This document shows positions 10,379 through 19,110 of a stretch of 20,080 nt of DNA, piece after piece. Source of the stretch: Pelargonium cotyledonis. Lineage: Eukaryota > Streptophyta > Magnoliopsida > Geraniales > Geraniaceae. Position 1 is the stretch's first letter. Each line of letters starts with the position of its first letter. Where the stretch lies: positions 1-20,080 of the forward strand of contig JAYMTA010001428.1 of assembly GCA_036897625.1 (NCBI GenBank), in the 5' to 3' direction. A model generated the notes under the pieces. That model was not told where the DNA came from and made no database searches. It was given only the letters and a program-made list of their open reading frames with translations. The position numbers and the translations under genes are program-made.

Positions 10379-10711
10379 AATGTTCCTCACATTGACTTGG
10401 GTGTTGATAATAAAAGGTTTGTGAAGCCCACCTCTCTCATTGGTAAGACCATGTGGACTCGATGATGGCCAAGCTCTCGAAGGTTCTCCCTCCTTGGGTT
10501 CTCTTAGTGCCGACCACCCCTTACATGATTTGTCAAGTGGTGAAGCAAACATATGAGCATCTTCTTTAGGTATCGTCCCATTGTATCCTCATGGCTCAAA
10601 TAGGTGAGAGTAAGAAAATGAAACGAACCTCCATCTCCATTGAGGCTCAATTGCAGACAAAGCTGACCACTTCTCTTTGTCCTAAAGAGAGAAAAAACTG
10701 AGCTTACTAGG

Positions 10712-10788
10712 GTATGTTCTTCTTCTTCTTTAAGTTCTTCCATATGCCTATTATCTCTGCTCTGAAAATTTGGTGTTGTCTATTGTAG
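10712..10788 (+). other. Candidate spliceosomal intron, 77 bp
   Basis: The left edge reads ag|ggtatgttcttc with GT at 10712, close to the plant donor consensus. The right edge reads ttgtctattgtag with AG at 10787-10788, preceded by a T-rich tract. The interior is T-rich, as plant introns are, and 77 bp is near the usual minimum plant size. The sequence just after the AG (LATEVAQLCEA) is protein-like. Inference from sequence alone. Confidence 0.5.
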
Positions 10789-11360
10789 TTGGCAACTGAG
10801 GTGGCCCAGCTCTGCGAGGCAATAAACACTTAGGCACCGTAGGAGGTAGAGACCCCAGCCCAACCGGTTGATTGGGCTCGTTTGATGGATGAGTACTTGA
10901 CAGATGTTTCAGAGTGGACAACACAAGAACGGTCTCTAGGGAGGAACGAGATCCTTAAAACGGCCCTATGATTGAGACACATCACTCAAGCTCGTGGCGG
11001 AGGAGATTTGCACGACCTCTTCTCTCCATCCTATAGTGAGGGATTTCTACTACATGTTCCCCTTCACCTGAGAAGAGTACATGAACTCACAGGAATATGA
11101 CCATCGTGTTTATGGTGAGGCAGTTCCCTGGTGCAGCACTATAAAATACAGGTTGTTCAACCGGTGCATCACCCCTTATCTATCAGTGGAGGATATTGCA
11201 GCGGGCAAGGTAGAGTGGGAGAATATCGAGGCATGGCATCTCATACTAGATCATTCCATCGAGTTTCCTAAGGAGGGGTTGCACTTTTTCAACAAATCTG
11301 GTCCTCGCAACCCACCTTCTTCACTATACCCTCCTGATCCTCTAGAGGCGTAGTATAGTC

Positions 11361-12469
11361 TAGCATAGCTTAGTTTAGTTCAGCGTTAGTGTAGGACTAA
11401 TATTGATTTATGAACTTTATTTATTGATCAAATAAAACTCATAGTTTGATTTCTCTATGCTTGTTCTAATACTTCTTATGTGGTCGCCTCTGCCCTCCGA
11501 GTAGGGTGGCTTAGCTTCTTTTCATTTGTAACCATATCCCCTCAGCAAGATTGTTCTTTCATTCCCACAAACCCTACCTTCCAAGCTGGGTTGGTCTTTC
11601 TCTGTTAGCGTACAAGGATACGTGCACTCTTCATGGAGGCTAGGCCCTTTCAAGTGATTTAGATCCATCACAAGATAAGCTCGTACATATCATGGTCACT
11701 TGCTTGGTCTTAAACAATGCTCCACAAAGGCTTTTTTTTTTTTTTTGCTCTTTGGTGGAGGCTAGACTCCAGAGAGGCATGGTTCCCAAGGTTGAAGGAG
11801 GCTAGGCCCTCCAACCTCTACTGTTTTACCCATAGGTGAGTGTAGACCTAACCTACTCTCTTTTTAGGAGACTACTCACTCTCTATAATGTATGGTGAGG
11901 GCGGGTTATCTTAAAACAACACCTCTCCAAAGCATATTCTCTTTTCTAATGGAATCGTGGCTCTGAGACACTAGGTCCCTAGGTCGGAGGACGCTTGTCC
12001 CTTATACACATGGTCCTTCATCCACAGATGGGGTGGTTGCTGAACTCCTCCCTCTTCAGGGTTGGAGTTTCGAATCTATAATGTCTTTGTCTAGATTCTA
12101 AGTGAGCTAGGACATCTCTTTACTTGAATTGCCAAGTGAGTAAGGAATTAAATCTTTCTAGCAGGGACAATGTATGTCAAACAGAGAGAGTCACAGCAAC
12201 AAGGTGCCACGGCGTCTCTCGCTAACTGGGATGAGGCCTTGAGGAGGTTAGGCTCCTCTATTTGTAGGGTTTCTCAAGAGGTAACCTGGAACTCTTAGTT
12301 CATCCTACAACGATGCTTCTTCAGGATGGCTACAGAAGTTGGTGGGGTTTTAAAGATGACCCAGATCTTGACATTCAAAATGCATCATATGTTTGAACTT
12401 GCTCTTTATTCATTGAATCAATTAGATTGTCTCTTTTTTCCCACATTTGGGAAAGCCTTCGATTACATG
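11361..12469. other. Noncoding stretch between coding-like region and Tat integrase
   Basis: No protein is recognised. The left end (11361-11480) is AT-rich with aataaaa at about 11430, as in a plant 3' untranslated region. The rest holds four dispersed copies of ggaggctaggccct-like words and a T16 run near 11731. In the minus orientation this is the 3' noncoding part of the Tat element. A 3' LTR would be expected further left, but none matching the right-hand LTR was seen. Confidence 0.45.
11635..12257. repeat. Dispersed ggaggctaggccct motif, four copies
   Basis: Copies are at 11635-11648 (ggaggctaggccct), 11757-11770 (ggaggctagactcc), 11797-11810 (ggaggctaggccct) and 12243-12257 (ggaggttaggctcct). 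The spacing is irregular. The reason for the repetition is unknown; local duplication within the 3' region of the Tat element is the simplest explanation. Confidence 0.6.
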
Positions 12470-13592
12470 TAGAACTTTTTTAGGTTATCAGCATGTCATG
12501 GGTTTAAAAGCTCATATCCTTTCGCATCTGCCAACCGGTGTGTCTCAGGCCTCACTACCCTGGTGATCATTAATGGATCTCCCTGGTTAAAAGCTAGCTT
12601 TCCTACAGGTGGACGTTCGTTAGTTGCCTTATATTTTCTGAGGACCAAGTCCCCAAATTTGAACTCTCTAGGCTCAAATCTTTGGTCATAGAATCATTTG
12701 ACTAATTGTTTGTGTGCAGTCATGACAATCCTACCCTTCATACAGATTTCCTCAGTGAAGTCTAGATCCGTTGGGCGGGATCAAATGTTCCCTTCTTGAT
12801 CAAAGCACTCCGCAACTAGAGTTGGCATTTTTTTTTTCTATGGACAGTACTGCCTCTGACCCATACACCAACTGAAATGATGTCTCTCATGTGGCTGACT
12901 TGATGGAAGTCTGGAGGGACCATAAATTCAAGTGGAGTTGGTCATACCACTTATCTTGTTGATTGCGCTTCAGGCTAGCTATAATGGTCTTGTTAGATGT
13001 CTCAACCTGTTTGTTGCCCTATGGGTGGAAGATAGATGACCTCCTACACATGACCTCATATTCTTCACACATCTTCTCAATTTTTTTGAAGATTTGAGTC
13101 ATATGGTCAGTGATCACAACTTAAGGAATTCAGAATCTAGAGAAGATCTCTTCCATGACCAACTCCATTGACATTCTATTATGTAATGTATACAGCGCTA
13201 GCCACTATCCACTTAGTGAAGTAGTCGACGACGACTACCACCCATATCTTCTTATTGCCCATTCCAAATGAACATATGGTATCCAGACCCCACATGCAAA
13301 ATGGTCATATGACCAGGACTAGATTTTGTTCTGTTGATGGCATCCTTGGTATATCAGTGTGAAGCTAGTAGTCCATGCATTTCCGGACATATTCTTTGAC
13401 GTCCTTTCTCAGGTTCGGCCAATAATAGCCATGTCTTAACACTTTCTCTTTCAGGCTCTTGGCTTTTAGGAGATGACTACAACTGCCTTCATGTATCTCT
13501 TTCAGCACCCTGGCTGCCTCCTCGAGGTACAGACAACATAGGAAGGGTTTGTAGAATGACCTCTTATATAGGGTTTTAGTTGTGTTCACCAC
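12470..13592 (-). pseudogene. Integrase fossil of the Tat element
   Basis: The N-terminal H2C2 zinc-binding module is clear in 13592-13365: VLKEIHEGSCSHLLKAKSL and VLRHGYYWPNLRKDVKEYV followed by RKC, matching the HEG-x-C-x-x-H, GYYWPT-x-x-D and C-x-x-C elements of Tat integrases. The core shows WGLDTI and VVVVDYFTKWIVASAV near 13290-13200, then NKQVETSNKTIIASLKR near 13010-12960 and FQLVYGSEAVLSIE near 12875-12835. The C-terminal module shows REFKFGDLVLRKYKATNERP near 12665-12610 and ends with NLKKFYM near 12470. The domains are in the expected order for insertion of element cDNA into chromosomes. The frame is interrupted in several places. Confidence 0.85.
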
Positions 13593-13789
13593 ATACTTGG
13601 CTGACCTCTTGACTATGGAGTGTCTTCATTGGGTCTTAGTAATGCTTCTTGTCCACCGAGTAATTCAGGATATAATCTATCCAACACCTTGGTCCTTCTC
13701 AGACTGGTTGGACCTTAGATGGTTTCATGGTGGTGGGCACATATGTTATCTTGACGTGCAACCCCTTTTAGATTCGGTCATACCCAGAG

Positions 13790-14165
13790 GCAAACACTTT
13801 GGAAATAAAATCAGCTTCCTTATTCTCTTCCCTTGGTATCTTCCATATGTGGCAATAGTCAAAGTACTTTGTCAGTTTCATGAATTTTTTCCAATACTCG
13901 AGTAGCGTGGAGCTCCATACTCCATACCCCTTCCAACTTAATTCACAACCAGCTGTGAATCACATACGATCTCTAGGATCTTTACTCCAAGATTTATGGC
14001 CATCCTCATGCCAGCTATTAGGGCCTCATACTAGGTTTGGTTATTTGTGACTTGGAACAAGAGCTTCATGGACCAAGTCTTATTGAACCCATCTAGGGAG
14101 GCAAGCACAATGACTGCTCCCTCAGCGGCACTTCCGTCCACATGGAGGATCCATAAGTCCTCTAG
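13790..14165 (-). pseudogene. Archaeal-type RNase H (aRNH) fossil of the Tat element
   Basis: On the minus strand the segment begins LWILHVDGSAAEGAVIVLA (about 14162-14105), carrying the first acidic residue in the HVDGS motif. It continues with YEALIAGMRMAINLGVKILE (about 14030-13970), VCDSQLVVN with another acidic residue (about 13960), and IPREENKEADFISKVFAS (about 13845-13790), with the conserved E-N-x-x-A-D. This order, DG, E-A-L, DSQLV and N-x-x-AD, defines the extra RNase H of plant Tat elements, thought to help remove RNA during reverse transcription. The copy is decayed. Confidence 0.85.
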
Positions 14166-14329
14166 GTACTCTTAGACTTCTGGTGGTGCCTGGTCTTCCA
14201 ACCGCTTTCTTTTCTTAGAAGGCTCTATTTTCTTCTTGGAAGCTGGTGCTACTGCCTTTATGATCCCCATGAGTTGAGAGTCATCCTCCACTGGTTCCAC
14301 AAAGTATCACTCCACAATGAAGTCTGTCA

Positions 14330-14670
14330 GTTCTTGGCCTTTTCGGCCTTGCGTGGCTCAAGGCGTATGTAATGGGAGAACAACCTCACTGCCTATTGGC
14401 CAAGCCTTCCTCCAAAAACGTCGGCCATCACCTTGTTTAAGGGGACATTGGTCACAGCCATGATGGTATGTGCTTTGAAATAAGGGCAAAGCTTAATGCT
14501 TTTCTGGTATAGGGTATATGCCAACTTATTATAGATTCTAAAGTATTTAAAATCTGACTATCCCAAGGAATGGGAAACGTAGTGCATGGGTTGTTCATCA
14601 GTTCTCTCCCTCTATGAGGGTTCAGAGTTAGTAGAACATTTTTGCCCACTGATGCCAGCAGTGTCATCGG
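14330..14670 (-). pseudogene. RT-linked RNase H fossil of the Tat element
   Basis: The minus strand reads PPMTLLASVGKNVLLTLNPH at about 14670-14610, resembling the PP-L-x-x-P-x-x-G-x-x-L-x-LYLA start of the RNase H joined to gypsy reverse transcriptase. It continues with ALISKHIPSWL and, in the following stretch, AHTIMAVTNVPLNKV (about 14465-14420), matching the RPYFQAHTI-V-x-TD-x-PL motif, then HYIRLEPRKAEK near 14370-14340, matching the E-F-D-I-x-Y-x-PR-x-AIK linker toward the second RNase H. Enzyme motifs are partly lost. Confidence 0.65.
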
Positions 14671-14689
14671 TGGAATATCTCCTCAATTA

Positions 14690-15090
14690 GATGCCATAAA
14701 GGTGGCATATATTGTGCCCATGCTATGGACATTATTGTATTGATCATCTCTGGTGTCATTGGTGTCGGCGTGGGTATCACCACAGGCGAGATGGGACAAG
14801 AGCCTAAGACGTACCACCGGCACTAGCTAGGTGGGCAACCCTCTTCCTTTCAGCCCTTGCCTAAGGTCTTCAAACTGGACATAGGGTTTAGGGTCATATG
14901 CTATGATGGTCAGGCTCCACGTATACTGGCGGTTTTCGCTGCACTTGTGAGAGACAACAGTCTTCTAGTGGTTCGGGTGCTGCTTTCCACTAGATGAGTG
15001 GGCAATTCCCTTTTCGTGTCTTTTCTCTTCCATTGTCATGTCTATGCGGTTAGGATATATATTTGATTGAATGAACGTAGTCTTTCAATA
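14690..15090 (-). pseudogene. Leader / possible gag N-terminal remnant of the Tat element
   Basis: Read on the minus strand this follows the probable LTR and primer site. It has short protein-like stretches without a diagnostic motif, for example MTMEEKRHEKGIAHSSSGKQ (about 15040-14980) and MTPEMINTIMSIAWAQYMPP (about 14760-14700). The position suggests the untranslated leader plus the variable start of gag. The assignment is positional only. Confidence 0.35.
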
Positions 15091-15107
15091 CGTTCCCGAC
15101 AGTGGAA
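15091..15107 (-). other. Possible primer binding site of the Tat element
   Basis: The minus strand reads ttccactgtcgggaacg just inside the probable LTR end (LTR terminus at about 15113). The position fits a primer binding site, and the word resembles the LTR-to-leader junction of several plant gypsy elements. I cannot assign the tRNA with confidence. Confidence 0.35.
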
Positions 15108-15112
15108 TCAAT

Positions 15113-16447
15113 TGATTTGACTCTTTTTTCTAATTCTGAAATCAAGACTCTAGACGATGTTGTTCTGTCTTCTTTTACAAGTGTTCAATTTTCTGACTTA
15201 GTCCAACTTATAAGTCTTCTAGTCTTTGGGTCTTCGGGTATGAAGTGGTAGCACTGATCCTCATCTGGCCAGTGAAAATGGGTTTGCGCAAGTAATGCAC
15301 TGTTAAGCAGTGCCCCAGATATGTGTCTGAGGAACCATCTCTGGCGTGAGAGTAAGTTCTCCACACAAACAGAAAATATGAATTGACAAATAATCAATCT
15401 TCGTAGTTTGCTTGAATTAACAAAAAGCGCACGAAGATGATGAAGAACACACGAAGAACACGAAGAACGTTTGAGAGCGCTTTCGGGTTCTCGCATATGT
15501 GCATTTTAGGTAAAGTGATTGAACCTGGTTATATGGGTTTGAGACTTCTTCTATAGTTTATAAGCTTACCTAATACACATTGGCTTCTGATTTGCCGACG
15601 ATGAGGTGGGGCTCGCAGGCTTTACGGTCTCTGGCTCACAACTTGTTGGATTCGCATATCAACAGGGAAGGCGTTGGGTGATGGCGCGGTGCCTACTGGA
15701 AGGGCACACCAGTACGGCATCCGACATTCTTAGTTTATCTCTTTGCTAGTTGGTCTTGCTTGCCAACATGGCTCTCTCTATCTTCGACCTCCGGCCATGT
15801 GGGAAGTGAAGGTCATCTTTGATAAGTGTATGGGGAGTGCACTAGATAGGGCATTGAGTCAGGCGGAGCACACGTTACCTCTCTGGGGTCCATGGCCGGT
15901 CTTAGGCCCTACTCATAGGCTAGAGCTCCCTTGGCTTGGACTGTCTTGGTTCAGGCTTCCTTGGTCCCAGTAGTGTCCTACCTTTGGAGACCTTTGTCCG
16001 GTGACCCTTGATGGGTGAGCCCTGTCCAGATACCCCTATCCAAAGACCCCTGTCCCGAGACCCCTGTCCAGAGACCGCTCTTTGAGTTTCCTTATCTTGA
16101 CTTTCCTAATTCTAATAAGACTCCTCCAGTCTTTGACAACTCAATTTAGGAAACTGGTAAGTGGGACCAGTGGTATGAGCATCAATGTGGTCGGTCATAA
16201 GAAGGAGGGAAAACCCGACCAGCCTCATGTTACACGGGTCGTGGGGCCCGCATGCTCCCATGCGGCTTGTGTGGGTCCGTGCATTCGAGTGTCTTGCATC
16301 TTTGTGGATTCAGATGACCATGTGGTCTTAGGCCTAGTGACCTAGGGTTTGCGTGGTTCGGGTCAAGTGGGTTCGGTTTATGGACCTCTTAATTTCAAGG
16401 ACCTAACTCAGTCCCATGTTGACAATCAACATTGACTTGTCCTGACA
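15113..16447 (-). repeat. Probable LTR of the Tat element
   Basis: On the minus strand the region runs from tgtcaggaca at 16447 to tcaaatca at 15113, giving TG..CA ends and a length of about 1.33 kb, next to the possible primer site. A TATA-like cttataaacta lies near 15567-15555 (minus), followed by a C/T-rich ttcttcgtgttcttc stretch that could mark the start of the RNA. No second copy is available to confirm the borders. Open frames within it, on either strand, lack any motif and are not called. Confidence 0.45.
15986..16075. repeat. Short tandem repeat, agacccctgtcc-like units
   Basis: About six degenerate 13-15-bp units occur in a row: gagacctttgtccg, gtgacccttgatggg, tgagccctgtcca, gatacccctatcc, agacccctgtccc, gagacccctgtcca. 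The array lies inside the probable Tat LTR, in the part that would be upstream of its TATA-like word. Such arrays are common in plant LTR U3 regions; a role as binding sites is possible but not shown. Confidence 0.7.
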
Positions 16448-16565
16448 TGCGTCACGTGGTAATTAATCGAGAGATGGATGATTTTTTATGCCAAAATAGT
16501 TGGGATGAAAATTATTCTCCGAAGAAAAGTGGAATAGAAATATCAAAGGAAAAAGAGACGGGAGG

Positions 16566-16706
16566 CACTTCAAAAAAAAAAGTTGTAAATTGTGATGGAA
16601 ATCTATAAGAGAAAAAATTTCGTCACAGTATTGTCACAAATTGTGACGGAAATCATTTTTATCACACACTTTTGTGACGGAAATTTCTGTCACAACTATT
16701 TGTGAC
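16566..16706. mobile_element. CACTA-like DNA transposon terminus with subterminal repeats
   Basis: The segment opens cacttcaaaaaaaaaagttg at 16566, a degenerate version of the plant CACTA end cactacaagaaaa. Directly inside is an array of ttgtgacggaaat motifs in both orientations: tgtgatggaaat 16591-16602, atttcgtcaca 16617-16627, gtcacaaattgtgac 16633-16647 (a perfect palindrome around one base), ttgtgacggaaat 16641-16653, and ttgtgacggaaa/tttctgtcacaa 16672-16695. Subterminal motifs of this kind are the transposase-binding sites of CACTA elements. I found neither the other terminus nor a transposase gene, so this is either one end of a decayed element or a very short derivative. Confidence 0.5.
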
Positions 16707-16710
16707 AACC

Positions 16711-17370
16711 CAAACAATTGAGGTGGTTAATGTAAAAGAGTAATGTAATATGTCTCAAATATTATATAAACTGACGTGTCAATTAACTAAATATGACACA
16801 TCAAATATTTTAATGATAGACTGGACGAATTAAAATTAGTCATGTGTACAAAATGTCTAATAAATCCGGGCTTGTCCCGTTGCGGTGCCATTGCTATAGT
16901 GGGATGGATATACTTCTTATATTTTGGTGGGGTGAGGACCAAATATTAAATCTGGTTTCCGTTAGGACCTGGTCTGTGGATTTGATAGCCAATATTATTT
17001 TCTTTTGTGACTGTGAGTGTAGTTGTGGGGCGCGCACACACACTCCTATACTTTGGTTCATTCGTTCATAATTAAAGTTGCCGATCAACCCCCAACGAAA
17101 CCCTACTTATATAGTAATATTTTTATGGTCATATCGATGTCAATTAGTCCTGGCAAAATAAATGGAACGTGAAAGCACAAGGCGCATGATTATAAATGGA
17201 CCCACCTTGTGCAGAATCAACCATAAAAACCTCCAAGTCGGTGTCGGTACAGATGTGAGGACTAAATATATACTCATTTGCCTTTGCTTGTAATGAGTTA
17301 GGCATTCATTTATTTCGTTTTGCTGTACTTCTAGCAACATAGCTGTGTGGTTCTTGGATATAAATGAGTA
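16711..17370. other. AT-rich stretch, nothing recognised
   Basis: No gene or element is supported. Open frames at 16844-17088 overlap each other on opposite strands and show no motif. Small symmetrical words occur (gtgtcaattaactaaatatgacac near 16777). If the CACTA-like end at 16566 is real, part of this could be its interior. Confidence 0.4.
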
Positions 17371-17528
17371 TAAATGAGTGACTTTTTTTTCATCAGCAAG
17401 ACACATCATACTCAATACTCCACAAATTTCATCTCATACCGTCGACAATAAAATTTGAACTTGAGAACTCGGTGGGAATTCAAAGTGTTTTAACTACTTG
17501 TTCCAACATGTCTTGGTAAATATGTGAC
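17371..17528 (-). mobile_element. Short tRNA-derived SINE with target-site duplication
   Basis: The body (17383-17516, 134 bp) reads on the minus strand from ccaagacatgttggaacaag to an A-tail, gatgaaaaaaaa. It contains a polymerase III box A-like tggaacaagtagtt (17495-17482) and a box B-like aagttcaaatt (17462-17452), the layout of a tRNA-derived SINE head. The body is flanked by taaatgagtgac (17371-17382) and taaatatgtgac (17517-17528), a 12-bp duplication matching at 10 positions, lying exactly at the A-tail and at the 5' end. SINEs are mobilised by LINE machinery and encode no protein. Degenerate boxes and the mismatched duplication suggest a fairly old copy. The family is not identified. 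Confidence 0.65.
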
Positions 17529-17759
17529 GTTTATTACCCTAAAATAAATTATTTACTAACAAAAAATTAACAGTGTTACCAATAAGTTGTGTTGTGACTA
17601 GATTGTAGGAAGAGTTTTCTAGTACGATCTTAATTAAACACACTTATGGAGAGGAGCGATGAGGCTTAATTGTGACTAAGTCCCGAACTTGATTAAATCA
17701 GTGGTTCACACCAAAAAATAACAGTGTTGTCTAGAAAACCTAATTTGCTTTATCAAGAT

Positions 17760-18116
17760 ATTCTTGGAATTATTGGAATGTTTTTAGTTTTGAGAAAATC
17801 TATTTTATCAAAACAATATATTTTCATTTTTTTAACGAAAATAAATAAATATCTCTATTCTGGTAATTAAAAGCATACAGTCATTTGTTGTTTGTGTGAA
17901 TCTTATAGAGATCAATGAGATTCGTTCACTTGGTGTTGGTTTATTGTACTGATTGAATTCCAATAAGTGTGAAGGGCACCCCGAAACCATTGTTTTCGTG
18001 ATGGGATATCTTTTTCTCCTTATTCATACTTTGACTATAGCCGATATATAAGAGTAAAGCTTTTAAATCTTGAATGTCATTAGGGTTCTTTGTGAAGACG
18101 GACTAATTTCAAAACA
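17760..18116 (+). repeat. Possible Ty1/copia LTR remnant
   Basis: The stretch just before a copia-type primer site has LTR-like features: a TATA box (gatatataagag, about 18043-18054), a tagggttctt word after it, and an end at aaaaca (18111-18116). The left border is a guess because no second LTR is present. Nothing in the surrounding DNA encodes recognisable copia proteins, so this may be a remnant of an LTR plus leader only. Confidence 0.3.
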
Positions 18117-18118
18117 AG

Positions 18119-18131
18119 TGGTATCAAAGTG
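18119..18131 (+). other. Primer binding site, initiator-Met tRNA type
   Basis: The bases tggtatcaaagt match tggtatcagagc, the plant Ty1/copia site complementary to initiator methionine tRNA, at 10 of 12 positions. They directly follow aacaag, the usual junction after a copia LTR. Confidence 0.5.
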
Positions 18132-18177
18132 ATAAATTTGGTGTTTGGTTATCAACAAGGAGGAAATGCTCGTATGT

Positions 18178-18317
18178 AAGTGACCACATCAAAAGTTCAT
18201 TTGAAAATATAAAGATCGAAGTATGTTGGCATTGAGTTCCGAGATGAAAGTGACCACAACAAAAGTTCATTTGAAAATATAAAGATCGATATATGTTGGC
18301 ATTGAGTTCTGAGATGA
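18178..18317 (+). repeat. 70-bp tandem duplication
   Basis: Two adjacent 70-bp units at 18178-18247 and 18248-18317 both begin aagtgaccac and end gagatga. By eye they differ at 4 positions (66 of 70 identical). They lie about 50 bp after the copia-type primer site. The high identity suggests a duplication younger than most elements in the window. Confidence 0.9.
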
Positions 18318-18495
18318 AACTTGTGCGTTGATGTTACTATCTTTATTTCCTAAAGGATGATAAGAGATTATGGTACAATCAATATGGATCCATGGACATT
18401 GTACAGCTTATTACCTAAAAAAGAACGTTAAAGAGTTTTCTTGAGAGCTTAAAAGGTATAGACTGTGGAAGATGCATTTGATATAGGAATTATCA

Positions 18496-18523
18496 TGATT
18501 TAGGTCTATTTTGACCTAAATCA
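18496..18523. repeat. Perfect 11-bp inverted repeat (hairpin)
   Basis: The arms tgatttaggtc (18496-18506) and gacctaaatca (18513-18523) are perfect reverse complements with a 6-base loop, tatttt. No T-run follows that would suggest a terminator, and no gene is adjacent. Function unknown. Confidence 0.75.
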
Positions 18524-18761
18524 ACTTGATTGTGCAAGTAAAATATCTTCTAATTTATTGGAGTATATGTATCCAATGCTATCGGAAAAAACTCTTAACT
18601 GTCTTCTATAATTACTTTCGTTCATGTTAGTGAGTGAAAGAAAGCCGATGCACGAGCAGTGTCGAAAGAGAGTAAGTTAATACTCAAAGAGAGATAAATA
18701 TGAGTAAGTTCTCTGTTTTTTTTTTTTTTTAAGAGATCAATAAGTGAATAATTTGTTGAAC

Positions 18762-18786
18762 CACATGTATTTTTTTTATACATGTG
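18762..18786. repeat. Perfect 8-bp inverted repeat
   Basis: The arms cacatgta (18762-18769) and tacatgtg (18779-18786) are separated by a T-rich 9-base loop. This is probably a chance feature of AT-rich DNA. Confidence 0.5.
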
Positions 18787-18861
18787 ATTGAATGTTTGTT
18801 GTTTATTTCGGTCTTGTTCATATTTTTCCCATAAAGGGTTAGATGGTTTTGTTTCCCTATG

Positions 18862-19000
18862 TTAGACTTCAATTGTGATAGATGTACAAAAATATTTCAT
18901 TTTTTAGATAACCACACCTGAAATGACGTCTTTTAATTTAGTCTTCTTATCTGAAAAAAATGAAAAACGACATCGTTCCATCTATCACAGTTGGACTCTG
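18862..19000. repeat. Imperfect foldback of about 139 bp, MITE-like
   Basis: The left arm (18862-18911) contains ttgtgatagatg and ttcattttttagataa. The right arm (18947-19000) contains their reverse complements, ttatctgaaaaaaatgaa and catctatcacag. The outer 22 bases pair at 18 positions; the inner part pairs with small bulges, leaving a loop of about 35 bases. Transcribed from either strand it would form a long hairpin. It resembles a foldback-type miniature element; no target duplication was found, so the ends are uncertain. Confidence 0.6.
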
Positions 19001-19110
19001 CTGCAGATTGCATAATATTATTTTCATGTTCACTAAGATATAATAAATATATCAATAATTATAATAGTAGGTAGCATTAATTTTTCGAGGACAGGATTAT
19101 TACTCCAGTA

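Larger units (their letters stand above)
9640..11360 (+). pseudogene. Coding-like plus-strand region; candidate antisense ORF of Tat element
   Basis: I do not recognise the product. Several long protein-like stretches occur: near 10005-10270 (MKDLLKSSKRYYVPWAPFSS, then an acidic segment rich in E), near 10460-10560 (AKLSKVLPPWVLLVPTTPYM), near 10789-10970 (LATEVAQLCEAINT, VDWARLMDEYLTDVSEWTTQ) and near 11081-11353 (DHRVYGEAVPWCSTIKYRLF, VEDIAAGKVEWENIEAWHLI). Two of these are separated by a good candidate intron at 10712-10788. The region lies beyond the integrase of the minus-strand Tat element and runs on the opposite strand. Plant Tat elements are known to carry an antisense ORF exactly there, so that is my preferred reading. 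A captured or host gene relic is the alternative. It ends near aataaaa-type poly(A) signals at about 11430. The frame is broken in multiple places. Confidence 0.4.
12470..16447 (-). mobile_element. Decayed Tat-type Ty3/gypsy retrotransposon
   Basis: Read right to left, I recognise a probable LTR (16447-15113), a leader, the RNase H linked to reverse transcriptase, a second archaeal-type RNase H and a complete-looking set of integrase motifs. The second RNase H is the hallmark that separates the Tat lineage from other gypsy elements. The copy is broken many times and not all expected domains are recognisable. No left-hand LTR was found, so age from LTR divergence cannot be estimated, but the density of interruptions suggests an old insertion. 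It is opposite in orientation to the Athila element. The left boundary may extend to about 9640 or beyond if the coding-like region there is its antisense ORF. Confidence 0.8.

Noticed and set aside
10037-10552. A 171-residue minus-strand open frame, the longest in the window
   Set aside because: It is antisense to the plus-strand coding-like region, has no motif and spans the 53-bp duplication; it looks like a shadow frame.
15185-15496. A 103-residue open frame on the minus strand
   Set aside because: It lies in the probable Tat LTR, where no protein is expected, and has no recognisable motif.
16844-17088. Overlapping open frames on both strands
   Set aside because: Neither shows domain motifs; composition is AT-rich and they overlap each other.
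17562-17733. Repeated word taacagtgtt near 17568 and 17722, as a possible target duplication around a ~150-bp insertion
   Set aside because: The repeats are short and lie in AT-rich DNA; the sequence between them has no element features.
18496-18523. Hairpin as a bacterial-type terminator
   Set aside because: The context is plant nuclear DNA, there is no T-run after the stem and no adjacent gene.
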